NCBI RefSeq assembly: GCF_015356825.1
Contig: NZ_JAACYW010000060.1
Coordinates: 1-48,554, forward strand
Direction: 5' to 3'
Source of the DNA: Catenulispora rubra
Lineage (GTDB): Bacteria > Actinomycetota > Actinomycetes > Streptomycetales > Catenulisporaceae
Length of the DNA: 48,554 nt
In this document: positions 34,018 through 41,121 of the stretch, piece by piece
Numbering within the stretch: the stretch's first letter is position 1
How the letters are laid out: each line of letters opens with the position of its first letter
Position numbers and translations under genes: made by a program
The notes under the pieces: generated by a model
Told to the model about the DNA's origin: nothing
The model's input: the letters and a program-made list of their open reading frames with translations, nothing else
Database searches by the model: none

Positions 34018-34395
34018 TTGCGAAAGGCGATAAAGTGCGCGATCGCGGCATTGGCGGCCGCGTCAGCGACAGCACGCTAAGCCGCTCAGCTACCTGGACG
34101 GCAGAGTGTGCCTGTTCGACGCGCCGAAGGCACCGGTGCACTTAGGACACATCGGCTGGGCGTACCGCTGGCCCCAGGACCACGGCTGGCGCAGGCACGG
34201 TTCATTCCAGCAGATGGTGAACGACTTTTTGAGACAGCTACGACGCCGAGCTACTTCAGATACCGCTGCAAGGACCACAACCTCATGGTGAACAACTGCC
34301 TCACCAAGTTCATCCAGATCACCAAGGCGTGTGACGAGTCCGGCGGTCTCAACGGTCTGCCCGACGGGCAGTGGAACGCCCCCAACTACTACTAG
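34018..34395 (+). pseudogene. Broken gene for a small secreted protein (two compensating frameshifts)
   Basis: A GGAGG Shine-Dalgarno precedes a TTG start (34018) that encodes a perfect signal peptide, MRKAIKCAIAALAAASATA, but the frame hits TAA at 34078. Ignoring one base at about 34075 restores PLSYLDGRVCLFDAPKAPVH and GWAYRWPQDHGWRRHG. A second shift in the T5 run (34224-34228), as if one T were lost, leads to SYFRYRCKDHNLMVNNCLTK and GGLNGLPDGQWNAPNYY with a normal stop at 34393-34395. Total length corresponds exactly to 125 codons. The NNCL motif recalls NlpC/P60-like or LRAT-like proteins, a weak resemblance. Sequencing error at both sites is the alternative to a true pseudogene. Confidence 0.75.
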
Positions 34396-34448
34396 GAGAC
34401 CCTGGACAGGGTCGGCTGGGATCGGCTGGTCCACCTGCGTTGAGATGT

Positions 34449-34480
34449 CCGGGGAACGGGATCCGCATCCCGTTCCCCGG
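34449..34480. terminator. Bidirectional terminator between the broken gene and egtD
   Basis: CCGGGGAACGGGA (34449-34461) pairs perfectly over 13 bp with TCCCGTTCCCCGG (34468-34480) around the loop TCCGCA, between convergent genes. Confidence 0.85.
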
Positions 34481-34513
34481 AGACCATCAGACCTCAGACC
34501 GCTTTAGAGCGCC

Positions 34514-35485
34514 TCAGACCGCCTCAGCCAGCGAAAGCCCGAACCGCCCGGCCTCATCGGTCCACCACCGCCGCACCGCGAACCCGGCCGCGCCGAGTTC
34601 GCGCGCCACGCCCTCGCGCCGGAACTTCGCCGAGATCTCCGTCCGGAGCTCCTCGCCGCGCTCGAACGACACCCCCAGATCCAGCTCCTTGAGCCGGACT
34701 GAAAGGTCCCGTCGGGCGCGCAGCCGCATCTCGATCCACTCCGCGTTCGCGTCCCAGAGTGCCACGTGGTCGAAGTCGTCGGGATCGAAGTCGGCGTCCA
34801 GTTCGCGGTCCACGACGGACAGCACGTTCTTGTTGAACTCCGCCGTCACTCCGGCCGCGTCGTCGTATGCCGCGACCAGCGTCTCAGGGTCCTTCACCAG
34901 GTCGGTGCCGAGCAGTAACCACTCACCCGGCCGAAGTCCGGCGCGCACCCGTGAGAGGAATACCGATCGTTCCTCCGGCAGCAGGTTGCCGATCGTCCCG
35001 CCGAGGAAGACCACCAGCCGCGGGCCCGCCGACTCCGGGATCGCCAGCCGCTCCTCGAAGTCGGTGACGACCGCGTGGATGGTCAGCTCCGGGTAGCGCT
35101 GCTGCAATTGCTCGCCGGAGGCCAGCAACGCGGCCTCGCTGACGTCGATCGGGTCGTACCGGCGCAGCGTGCCGATGTCGCGCAGGGCGTCCAACAGCAG
35201 CGTCGTCTTGGTCGACGAGCCCGAACCGAGCTCCGCCAGCGTCTCGGCGCGCGTCACGTCGGCGATCTCGGCCGCGCGGGCCGCCAGGATCTCCCGCTCG
35301 GCGCGCGTCGGGTAGTACTCCGGCAGCCGGGTGATCTCCTCGAACAGCTCGCTGCCGCGCGCGTCGTAGAACCACTTGGGCGGCAGCCATTTCGGCTCGT
35401 CCGTCAGGCCTTTGAGAACGTCGTCCCGCAGCGCCGCCGCGAAGAAGTCCTCCGGCAGGTGCCGCTCGATCTCTATACCGCTCAT
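34514..35485 (-). CDS. egtD: L-histidine N(alpha)-methyltransferase EgtD
   Basis: A 323-residue S-adenosylmethionine-dependent enzyme that trimethylates histidine to hercynine, the first committed step of ergothioneine synthesis. Motifs: PPKWFYDARGSELFEEITRL, then PEYYPTRAEREIL, the SAM-binding AELGSGSSTKTTLLLDAL, DVSEAALLAS and LVVFLGGTIGNLLPEERSVF. The ATG overlaps the egtC stop by 4 bases (ATGA), so the frame upstream of it is not part of this protein. Last gene of the egtABCD operon. The stop context CCTCAGACCGC (plus-strand reading, 34512-34522) is repeated at 34492-34502. Confidence 0.97.
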   Translation of the reverse strand: MSGIEIERHLPEDFFAAALRDDVLKGLTDEPKWLPPKWFYDARGSELFEEITRLPEYYPTRAEREILAARAAEIADVTRAETLAELGSGSSTKTTLLLDALRDIGTLRRYDPIDVSEAALLASGEQLQQRYPELTIHAVVTDFEERLAIPESAGPRLVVFLGGTIGNLLPEERSVFLSRVRAGLRPGEWLLLGTDLVKDPETLVAAYDDAAGVTAEFNKNVLSVVDRELDADFDPDDFDHVALWDANAEWIEMRLRARRDLSVRLKELDLGVSFERGEELRTEISAKFRREGVARELGAAGFAVRRWWTDEAGRFGLSLAEAV

Positions 35486-36228
35486 CGTCCCACTGACCTT
35501 TCCTGAGATCCCTTCCAGCCTTCTGCGCTCCACGTGTGGACGCCCTCGCCGACGTCGGCCCAACCGGGCGAGTCGTCGTCCGGCTCCGAGGCGACGACCG
35601 TGAAGCCGTCGCCGGTCCGGGCGCTGAGGGTGTCGCCGAAGACCGAGGCGACGATCGTGGTGTCGTTCATCACCAAAAGGTTCAGCCGGGCCTCCGCGAC
35701 CGCGGTGACGTCGGCGACCACCGAGGCGACCGCCTCGTTCATCGCGGCGCCCTCGCGCACCCGGGCCTGGATCAGGGCCCAGACGAACGCCGAGTCCGTC
35801 CGCGATTCCAGGGCCAGCAGATCGGCGGCTGGCACGGTCTCGGCGAGCTTCGCCACCGAACCCGGGTAGCCGCCGATCGATCCGTTGTGGCTGAACAGCC
35901 AACCCCGGCCCTGGTACGGCGCGGCGGCCTCGGTGCCGGTGGCCGAGCCGGTCGTGGCGTCGCGGACGGCCGCCAGCACCGCACCGCTGCGCGTCACCCG
36001 GGCGATGTCAGGGAACGAGGGATCGGCCCAGATCGGGCCGCCCTGCCGGTACCGCGCCGGAACCGGGTCCCCGTCGGCGAACCAGCCGACGCCGAATCCG
36101 TCGGCGTTCACCACGCCGTGCGTCTGCCGAGCCGACTCCCAGCTCTGCCGGTACAGGGAGTGCGGCGGGTCGATCAATAACTCCCGCAAGGACTTCCGCG
36201 GCCCCAGATAGGCCAGGTGTCGGCACAT
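35482..36228 (-). CDS. egtC: Ergothioneine biosynthesis amidohydrolase EgtC
   Basis: A 248-residue class II glutamine-amidotransferase-like hydrolase that removes glutamate from the gamma-glutamyl hercynylcysteine sulfoxide intermediate. The nucleophile is Cys2 (MCRHLAYLG). Other conserved parts: HGVVNADGFGVGWFADGDPV, then PARYRQGGPIWAD, GWLFSHNGSIGGYPGSVAK and LESRTDSAFVWALIQARV. The ATG is chosen to expose Cys2 after removal of Met1 and overlaps the egtB stop by one base (TGATG). It overlaps egtD by four bases. Confidence 0.96.
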   Translation of the reverse strand: MCRHLAYLGPRKSLRELLIDPPHSLYRQSWESARQTHGVVNADGFGVGWFADGDPVPARYRQGGPIWADPSFPDIARVTRSGAVLAAVRDATTGSATGTEAAAPYQGRGWLFSHNGSIGGYPGSVAKLAETVPAADLLALESRTDSAFVWALIQARVREGAAMNEAVASVVADVTAVAEARLNLLVMNDTTIVASVFGDTLSARTGDGFTVVASEPDDDSPGWADVGEGVHTWSAEGWKGSQERSVGR

Positions 36229-37568
36229 CAGAGCGCCCCGTCCCGCGCGGTCCGGAAGCCGGAGAAGATCTGCCGCCGGATCGGGTAGTCCCAGTTCCGG
36301 AAGGTGCCCCGGCACGCCACCTGGTCGACGGCGAACGATCCGCCGCGCAGCACCTTGTAGTCCGGGCCGAAGAAGACCTCCGAGTACTCCCGGTACGGCC
36401 ACGCCACGAAGCCGGGGTAGGGCAGGAAGTCCGACGACACCCACTCCCAGACGTCGCCGATCAGCTGCCGTGCCCCGCACGGCGCCTCGCCGTCCGGGTA
36501 GGAGCCGGCGGCCGAGGGCTGGAGGTGCGACTGGCCGAGATTCGCGTGCTGGGGCAAGGGATCCTCATCGCCCCACGGGTAGCGCCGCGACCGGCCGCTG
36601 ATCGGGTCGTACCGCGCGGCCTTCTCCCATTCGGCCTCGGTCGGCAGGCGCCGGCCCTTCCAAGCCGCGTAGGCCTCAGCCTCGTAGTAGGTGACGTGGA
36701 CGACCGGCTCCTGGGCCGGCACCGGCTCGACGACGCCGAAACGTCGGCGCAGCCACTGCTCACCCTCGCGCGTCCAATACAGCGGGGCGACCAGGTTCGC
36801 CTTCTGCCGGTGCGCCCAGCCGGCCTCCGACCACCAGCGGGGGTCGTCGTAGCCGCCGTCGGCGATGAACTCCGTGTACGCGCCGTTGGTGACCGGCGTG
36901 GTGTCGAGCCAGAACCCTGCGACGTCGACTTCGTGCGCCGGCCGCTCGTTGTCCAGGGCCCAGGCCTCGGTCGAGGTGCCCATGGTGAACGGCCCGGCCG
37001 GGACGAAGACCTCCGCCGGCAGCGCGTGCGCGTCGGCCGGCGGTGCGGGGGGCGCGGGGCGGTGAAGGACCGGTTCGCCGGTCCGCAGTTGGTGGGTGAT
37101 CAGCATGGTCTCGTCGTGCTGCTGCTCGTGCTGCGCGACCATGCCGAAGGCGAATCCGCCCCGGCTCAGCTCCGCGTCTCCCCATCGGGGTTGCTCAAGC
37201 ATGTCCATCACCCGGCCGCGGACCTCGTGGACGTAGCGGCGCGCTTCGTCCGGAGGCAGCAGCGGGAGAGTGGGGCGCTCGGCGCGCGGATGCTCGAAGG
37301 CGTCGTACAGCGGGTCGATCTCGGGGTGCATCGGCTCGCGGCCGCCGAGGTTGCGCAGCAGCCACAGCTCCTCCTGGTTGCCGATGTGCGCCAGGTCCCA
37401 GACCAGGGGCGACATCAACGGGGAGTGCTGGCGGATCAGGTCCGGCTCGTCGACCGGTCCGGTCAGGCCCTGGGTGCGCTCGCGGGCGCGCTCCAGGCTG
37501 CGGGCTATGCGCTCGGTGAGGTCGGCTGCGCCGACTTCTGAGCTGGTGTGGTCTATGGGCACTGTCAT
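36228..37568 (-). CDS. egtB: Ergothioneine biosynthesis sulfoxide synthase EgtB
   Basis: A 446-residue non-haem iron enzyme that uses oxygen to join gamma-glutamylcysteine to hercynine. Residues about 15-165 are the DinB-like helical domain with the iron ligands H61 (VWDLAHIGNQEELW) and H147/H151 (MVAQHEQQHDETM). Residues about 190-440 are the formylglycine-generating-enzyme-like domain (VFVPAGPFTMGTSTEAWALD, YYEAEAYAAWKGRRLPTEAE, WEWVSSDFLPYPGF, LRGGSFAVDQVACRGTFRNW). The use of gamma-glutamylcysteine is inferred from the presence of egtA. The start overlaps the egtA stop (ATGA). Confidence 0.97.
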   Translation of the reverse strand: MTVPIDHTSSEVGAADLTERIARSLERARERTQGLTGPVDEPDLIRQHSPLMSPLVWDLAHIGNQEELWLLRNLGGREPMHPEIDPLYDAFEHPRAERPTLPLLPPDEARRYVHEVRGRVMDMLEQPRWGDAELSRGGFAFGMVAQHEQQHDETMLITHQLRTGEPVLHRPAPPAPPADAHALPAEVFVPAGPFTMGTSTEAWALDNERPAHEVDVAGFWLDTTPVTNGAYTEFIADGGYDDPRWWSEAGWAHRQKANLVAPLYWTREGEQWLRRRFGVVEPVPAQEPVVHVTYYEAEAYAAWKGRRLPTEAEWEKAARYDPISGRSRRYPWGDEDPLPQHANLGQSHLQPSAAGSYPDGEAPCGARQLIGDVWEWVSSDFLPYPGFVAWPYREYSEVFFGPDYKVLRGGSFAVDQVACRGTFRNWDYPIRRQIFSGFRTARDGAL

Positions 37569-38665
37569 GGGAGGTCCTCCTCGGCGTAGCGCGCGACTTC
37601 GGCTGTGAGCTCGGCGGGCACGTCCATCCGCTCCAGGGCGGACAGGGCGGCGTCGAAGCAGGCCGCGGCGGCTTTCCGGATCGGGGTCAGTTCGAGGGCG
37701 GCCTGGGCGTCGTCCGTCGCCCGGGCGTCGTGGAACAGGGCTGTGAGCAGTGCCGTCGGCACGCGCCACAGATCGCCGGGCAGCGCGTCGAGCACCCGGA
37801 ACTCCAGGTGCCCGCGCGGCCGGACCGGCGGGAAGAGGGTGGTCAGGTGGTAGGCGAGGTCGTCCAGGGTGGGGGCGCGGTCCTCGCCGGGTTCCAGCGC
37901 ACCGGTCTTGATCCACTCCCGGAAGGTGAGCCCCTGCGGTGCGGTCCAGGGCGCGCCGTCCGGGCGCTGGACGCACATCAGCTTGGCGTCCAGCGCGTAC
38001 TGCGCGTACGCCAGACGCAGGTCGGGGGATTCCAGGGGTGGGGCGGCGGTGCGCCCGGGGTCGATCGCGGCCCACACCGCCGGCCGGTCGGTCCGGCAGA
38101 AGACGGCGGTCAGGACCGGGGTGAGCTGGTGCGCCAGCCGCCAGCGGCGGCGGAAACCCTCCGGACCGTCGTGCTCGGTGCCGGCGTCCAGGTTGACCTG
38201 GATCGAGGCGGTCGAGCACATCATGACGCGGCCGGAGCCGTTGTCGCGGTCGAAGAAGTGCTCCATCGCGACGTAGCGGGGATGGTCGATGACGCGACTC
38301 GGGGGGTGGCCGTGCTCGCGGCCCGTGCCGACGAGCTCTAAGCCTGCCTCCGCAGCCGATCGCCGTAAAAGGGTCAGGTCACGGTCCGTGGCGGCGATCA
38401 GATCGCGGACCGTGTCGGCGGGGGAGGAACTGAGTTCCCACTGGCCGCCGGGTTCCATCGTGAGAGAACCGGACAACGGCTGGTCCGCCGCGTCCGCGAA
38501 GGCACGCATGAGGCGTTCGCGCTCCGGCAGGTGCTCCGGGCGGCGCGCGTCCCGGGGGAACCATTCCAGTTCCACGCCGACACGGCTGGGCGGCCCGGTC
38601 TTGAAACAGATGCCCGAGATGTACTCCAGGGCACCTTCCACCGTGAGATGGGTCATGCACTCCAT
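37565..38665 (-). CDS. egtA: Glutamate--cysteine ligase EgtA
   Basis: A 366-residue GCS2-type ligase that makes gamma-glutamylcysteine for ergothioneine. Features: ICFKTGPPSRVGVELEWFPR, then GSLTMEPGGQWELSSSP, MCSTASIQVNLDAG, LTPVLTAVFCRTDRPAVWAA, and GHLEFRVLDALPGDLW. Three starts are possible: GTG 38686, ATG 38665 and ATG 38656. None has an ideal Shine-Dalgarno sequence; 38665 is a compromise, so the N-terminal 10 residues are uncertain. First gene of the operon egtA-egtB-egtC-egtD, all with overlapping stops and starts; egtE is missing nearby. Confidence 0.93.
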   Translation of the reverse strand: MECMTHLTVEGALEYISGICFKTGPPSRVGVELEWFPRDARRPEHLPERERLMRAFADAADQPLSGSLTMEPGGQWELSSSPADTVRDLIAATDRDLTLLRRSAAEAGLELVGTGREHGHPPSRVIDHPRYVAMEHFFDRDNGSGRVMMCSTASIQVNLDAGTEHDGPEGFRRRWRLAHQLTPVLTAVFCRTDRPAVWAAIDPGRTAAPPLESPDLRLAYAQYALDAKLMCVQRPDGAPWTAPQGLTFREWIKTGALEPGEDRAPTLDDLAYHLTTLFPPVRPRGHLEFRVLDALPGDLWRVPTALLTALFHDARATDDAQAALELTPIRKAAAACFDAALSALERMDVPAELTAEVARYAEEDLP

Positions 38666-38723
38666 CGTGACATGCGGTACCGACACAGTCGTGGGCCGAG
38701 AGCCTTACCGTTTTCTGAACACG

Positions 38724-38764
38724 AAAAACCGCAGGTCTGCCCCGGTGGGGCTGACCTGCGGTTT
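38724..38764 (-). terminator. Intrinsic terminator of rpmB
   Basis: AAACCGCAGGTC pairs with GACCTGCGGTTT (outer arms near 38726-38737 and 38753-38764) and an inner GCCCC/GGGGC stem extends it. Reading on the minus strand the hairpin ends in TTTTTC. It terminates rpmB before egtA. Confidence 0.88.
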
Positions 38765-38836
38765 CTCAAGTCGTCACGGCGTGCGGTCTTTACTACCGCT
38801 TTGTGCTTTTGGTGAGCACGGCGCCGACGCACACGC

Positions 38837-39022
38837 TCAGCGCGCGACCTTGCCCGCCTTGATGCAGGAGGTGCAGGCGTTGACGCGCTTCGGGGTCCCG
38901 TTCACGACCGCGCGGACGGTCTGGATGTTCGGGTTCCAGCGCCGCTTGGTCCGGCGGTGCGAGTGCGAGATGTTGTGGCCGAAGCCCGGCCCCTTGCCGC
39001 ACACGTCGCAGTTGGCAGCCAC
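38837..39022 (-). CDS. rpmB: 50S ribosomal protein L28
   Basis: A 61-residue ribosomal protein of the zinc-binding (C+) form, with two cysteine pairs: CDVC (residues 5-8) and CTSC (residues 50-53). Also recognisable are GFGHNISHSHRRTKRRWNPN and VRAVVNGTPKRVNACTSC. GTG start; AGAGGTG lies rather far upstream as the possible ribosome binding site. A TACTCT box (39158-39163 on the minus strand) is a likely -10 element. The gene faces away from the fakA-like gene, an arrangement seen in Streptomyces. Confidence 0.95.
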   Translation of the reverse strand: MAANCDVCGKGPGFGHNISHSHRRTKRRWNPNIQTVRAVVNGTPKRVNACTSCIKAGKVAR

Positions 39023-39197
39023 TTCGATTCACCTCTACCGAGTCGTTGACGCTGCCGGTTGCTTGTCTTTTGCGGCTGCGTGCTTGCTTGAGCCCCGCCG
39101 TCATCGGCGGGCAGGTACTGATGGCCGGGGGGCACTGCCCGTCCTGGCAACCTGGTCAGAGTACCCGACGCGCGGGGCGTGACGCCAATCCGGTGCC

Positions 39198-39221
39198 TGT
39201 GCGGTGCATATACACCGCACA
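39198..39221. promoter_or_regulatory. 24-bp palindrome in the rpmB/fakA divergent promoter region
   Basis: TGTGCGGTG (39198-39206) and CACCGCACA (39213-39221) are perfect arms around CATATA. Outer arms GACGCC (39181-39186) and GGCGTC (39225-39230) extend the symmetry. It lies upstream of the predicted rpmB promoter and 48 bases before the fakA-like -10 box, a suitable place for an operator. Confidence 0.6.
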
Positions 39222-39268
39222 TACGGCGTCCAGGCGGTGCGTGCGCCGGTTGCCACAGGCCGCAGCGG

Positions 39269-39281
39269 TACCCTGGCGGCC
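39269..39281 (+). promoter_or_regulatory. Predicted leaderless -10 box of the fakA-like gene
   Basis: TACCCT (39269-39274) lies 7 bases before the ATG at 39282, the same hexamer as before mqnA. It decides the start; the frame is open upstream to 39204. Confidence 0.5.
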
Positions 39282-41102
39282 ATGCCCCCCAGCGTCCCCG
39301 GATCCGCCGCGAGCGCCGCCGTGCCGCCTTCGCGCGCGGACGCGTCCTTCGGCGCGACACCCGACGCGGCACCCGACGCTTCCCCCGTCGACGCCGGGGC
39401 GCTGCGCCGCTGGGCCGGGGCGGCGCTGGCGGTGCTGGGCCGGCACCGCGAGGAGATCGACGCGCTGAACGTCTTCCCCATCGCCGACTCCGACACCGGC
39501 ACCAACATGTACCTCACGTTCGAGGCCGCGTGCCGCGCCCTGGACGACCGCCTGGCCGCTTCGGGCCCCGCGCCCTCGGTCCCGGAGGCGCTGCAGGCCC
39601 TGGCCCACGGCGCCCTGCTCGGCGCCCGCGGCAACTCCGGGGTCATCCTCAGCCAGCTGCTGCGCGGCGCCGCAGGGGCCCGCTACACCGGTTCGGCGGT
39701 CGACGGCGCGGCGCTGGCCGCCGGGCTCGCGGCCGGGGCCGAGTCGGCGTACGAGGCGGTGGCGCGGCCCGCGCCCGGGACCATCCTGTCGGTGGCCGCG
39801 GCCGCGGCCCAGGCCGCTTCGGCGGCGGTGGTGGCGATCGGGGAGCTGACCGCCGCCCCCACGCAGCTCACCGCGAACGACTCCCTGGCCTACGTCGCGC
39901 AGGCCACGGCGGCCGGCGCCCGCGAGGCGCTGGCCCGCACCACCGACCAGCTCGAGGTCCTGCGCCAGGCCGGCGTGGTCGACGCCGGCGGGCTCGGCCT
40001 GGTCGTGCTCCTGGACACCCTCGCGGCCTACACCGGCGGCCTCGACCCGCGCGGCGCCTACCGGCAGCGGCGGCTGGCCGCCGCCCCGGCCGTCGAGCGG
40101 CCCCCGGCCCCGGCCCGGACGGATCCCGAGTTCGAGGTCATCTACCTGGTGGAGGCCACCGACTCCGCGATCGCCGAGCTGCGGCGCGAGCTCGACGAGT
40201 TCTGCGAGCGCGGCGGCGGCGACAGCCTGGTGGTGGTCGGCGGCGACGGGCTGTGGCGGGTCCACGTGCACGTCGACGACGCCGGGGTCGCGCTGGAGGC
40301 CGGGATCGCCGCCGGGCGTCCGCGCGACATCCAGATCACCCACCTGGCCTCGCAGGCCGCGCCGCACGCCGAGCCGCTGCCGGCCTCGGCCGCCTCGGGT
40401 GCCCCGGGCGCCTCGGCCGCGCCGATCCTGCGCCCGACCCGGGCCGTGGTCGCCGTGGCCTACGGCGACGGCATCGCCGGGCTGCTGGAGTCGGCCGGGG
40501 CGCACGTCCTGCGCGCCGAGCCCGGCCGGCCGCCGAGCGCCGCCGACTTCGAGCGGGCCGTGGCCGCCACCCGCGCCTCGGAGGTGGTGCTGCTGTCCAA
40601 CGACGCGGAGACCACCGCGGTCGCCGCGGCGGTGGCCGAGCGGCTGTCCGCCGGGCAGCCGTCGATGCGGGTCGCGGCGGTGCCGGCGAAGGTGACCGTG
40701 CAGGGGATAGCGGCGCTGGCGGTGCACGAGCCGTCCCGGCGCTTCGACGCCGACGTGGTGGCCATGACCGCCGCGGCCGGCGCGACCCGGTACGGGGCCA
40801 TCGAGGTGGCCGCCACCGAGGCCTGGACCATGGCCGGGGTGTGCCGGCCCGGGCAGGTGCTCGGGCACGTCGAGAACGACGTCGCGCTGATCGAGGACGA
40901 CCAGGCGGCCGCGGCCGAGGCGGTGCTGGAGCGGATGTTGTCGGCGGGCGGTGAGATGGTGACCTTGGTGGTCGGCGACGGCACCGAACCCGGCATGCCC
41001 GAGGCCGTCACCGACCGGGTGCGCGCCCGGCATCCGGTCGTGGACGTGGTGGTGTACGAGGGCGGGCAGACCGGCTACCCGCTCCTGATCGGCGTCGAGT
41101 GA
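39282..41102 (+). CDS. DAK2 domain protein, FakA-like fatty acid kinase ATP-binding subunit
   Basis: A 606-residue protein. After a 35-residue Ala/Pro-rich disordered start, residues about 40-230 form a DAK2/DhaL domain: NVFPIADSDTGTNMYLTFEA at 63-82 supplies the aspartates that hold ATP-magnesium, followed by GALLGARGNSGVILSQLLRG and GVVDAGGLGLVVLLDTLAAY. Residues about 250-606 resemble the middle and C-terminal domains of FakA (EFEVIYLVEATDSAIAELRR, VHVHVDDAGVALEAGI, VVVYEGGQTGYPLLIGVE). FakA works with a FakB fatty-acid-binding partner, which is not in this window. recG begins 19 bases downstream, so they are likely co-transcribed. Confidence 0.88.
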   Translation: MPPSVPGSAASAAVPPSRADASFGATPDAAPDASPVDAGALRRWAGAALAVLGRHREEIDALNVFPIADSDTGTNMYLTFEAACRALDDRLAASGPAPSVPEALQALAHGALLGARGNSGVILSQLLRGAAGARYTGSAVDGAALAAGLAAGAESAYEAVARPAPGTILSVAAAAAQAASAAVVAIGELTAAPTQLTANDSLAYVAQATAAGAREALARTTDQLEVLRQAGVVDAGGLGLVVLLDTLAAYTGGLDPRGAYRQRRLAAAPAVERPPAPARTDPEFEVIYLVEATDSAIAELRRELDEFCERGGGDSLVVVGGDGLWRVHVHVDDAGVALEAGIAAGRPRDIQITHLASQAAPHAEPLPASAASGAPGASAAPILRPTRAVVAVAYGDGIAGLLESAGAHVLRAEPGRPPSAADFERAVAATRASEVVLLSNDAETTAVAAAVAERLSAGQPSMRVAAVPAKVTVQGIAALAVHEPSRRFDADVVAMTAAAGATRYGAIEVAATEAWTMAGVCRPGQVLGHVENDVALIEDDQAAAAEAVLERMLSAGGEMVTLVVGDGTEPGMPEAVTDRVRARHPVVDVVVYEGGQTGYPLLIGVE

Positions 41103-41121
41103 GCCGGGAGGTGTCCGGACC

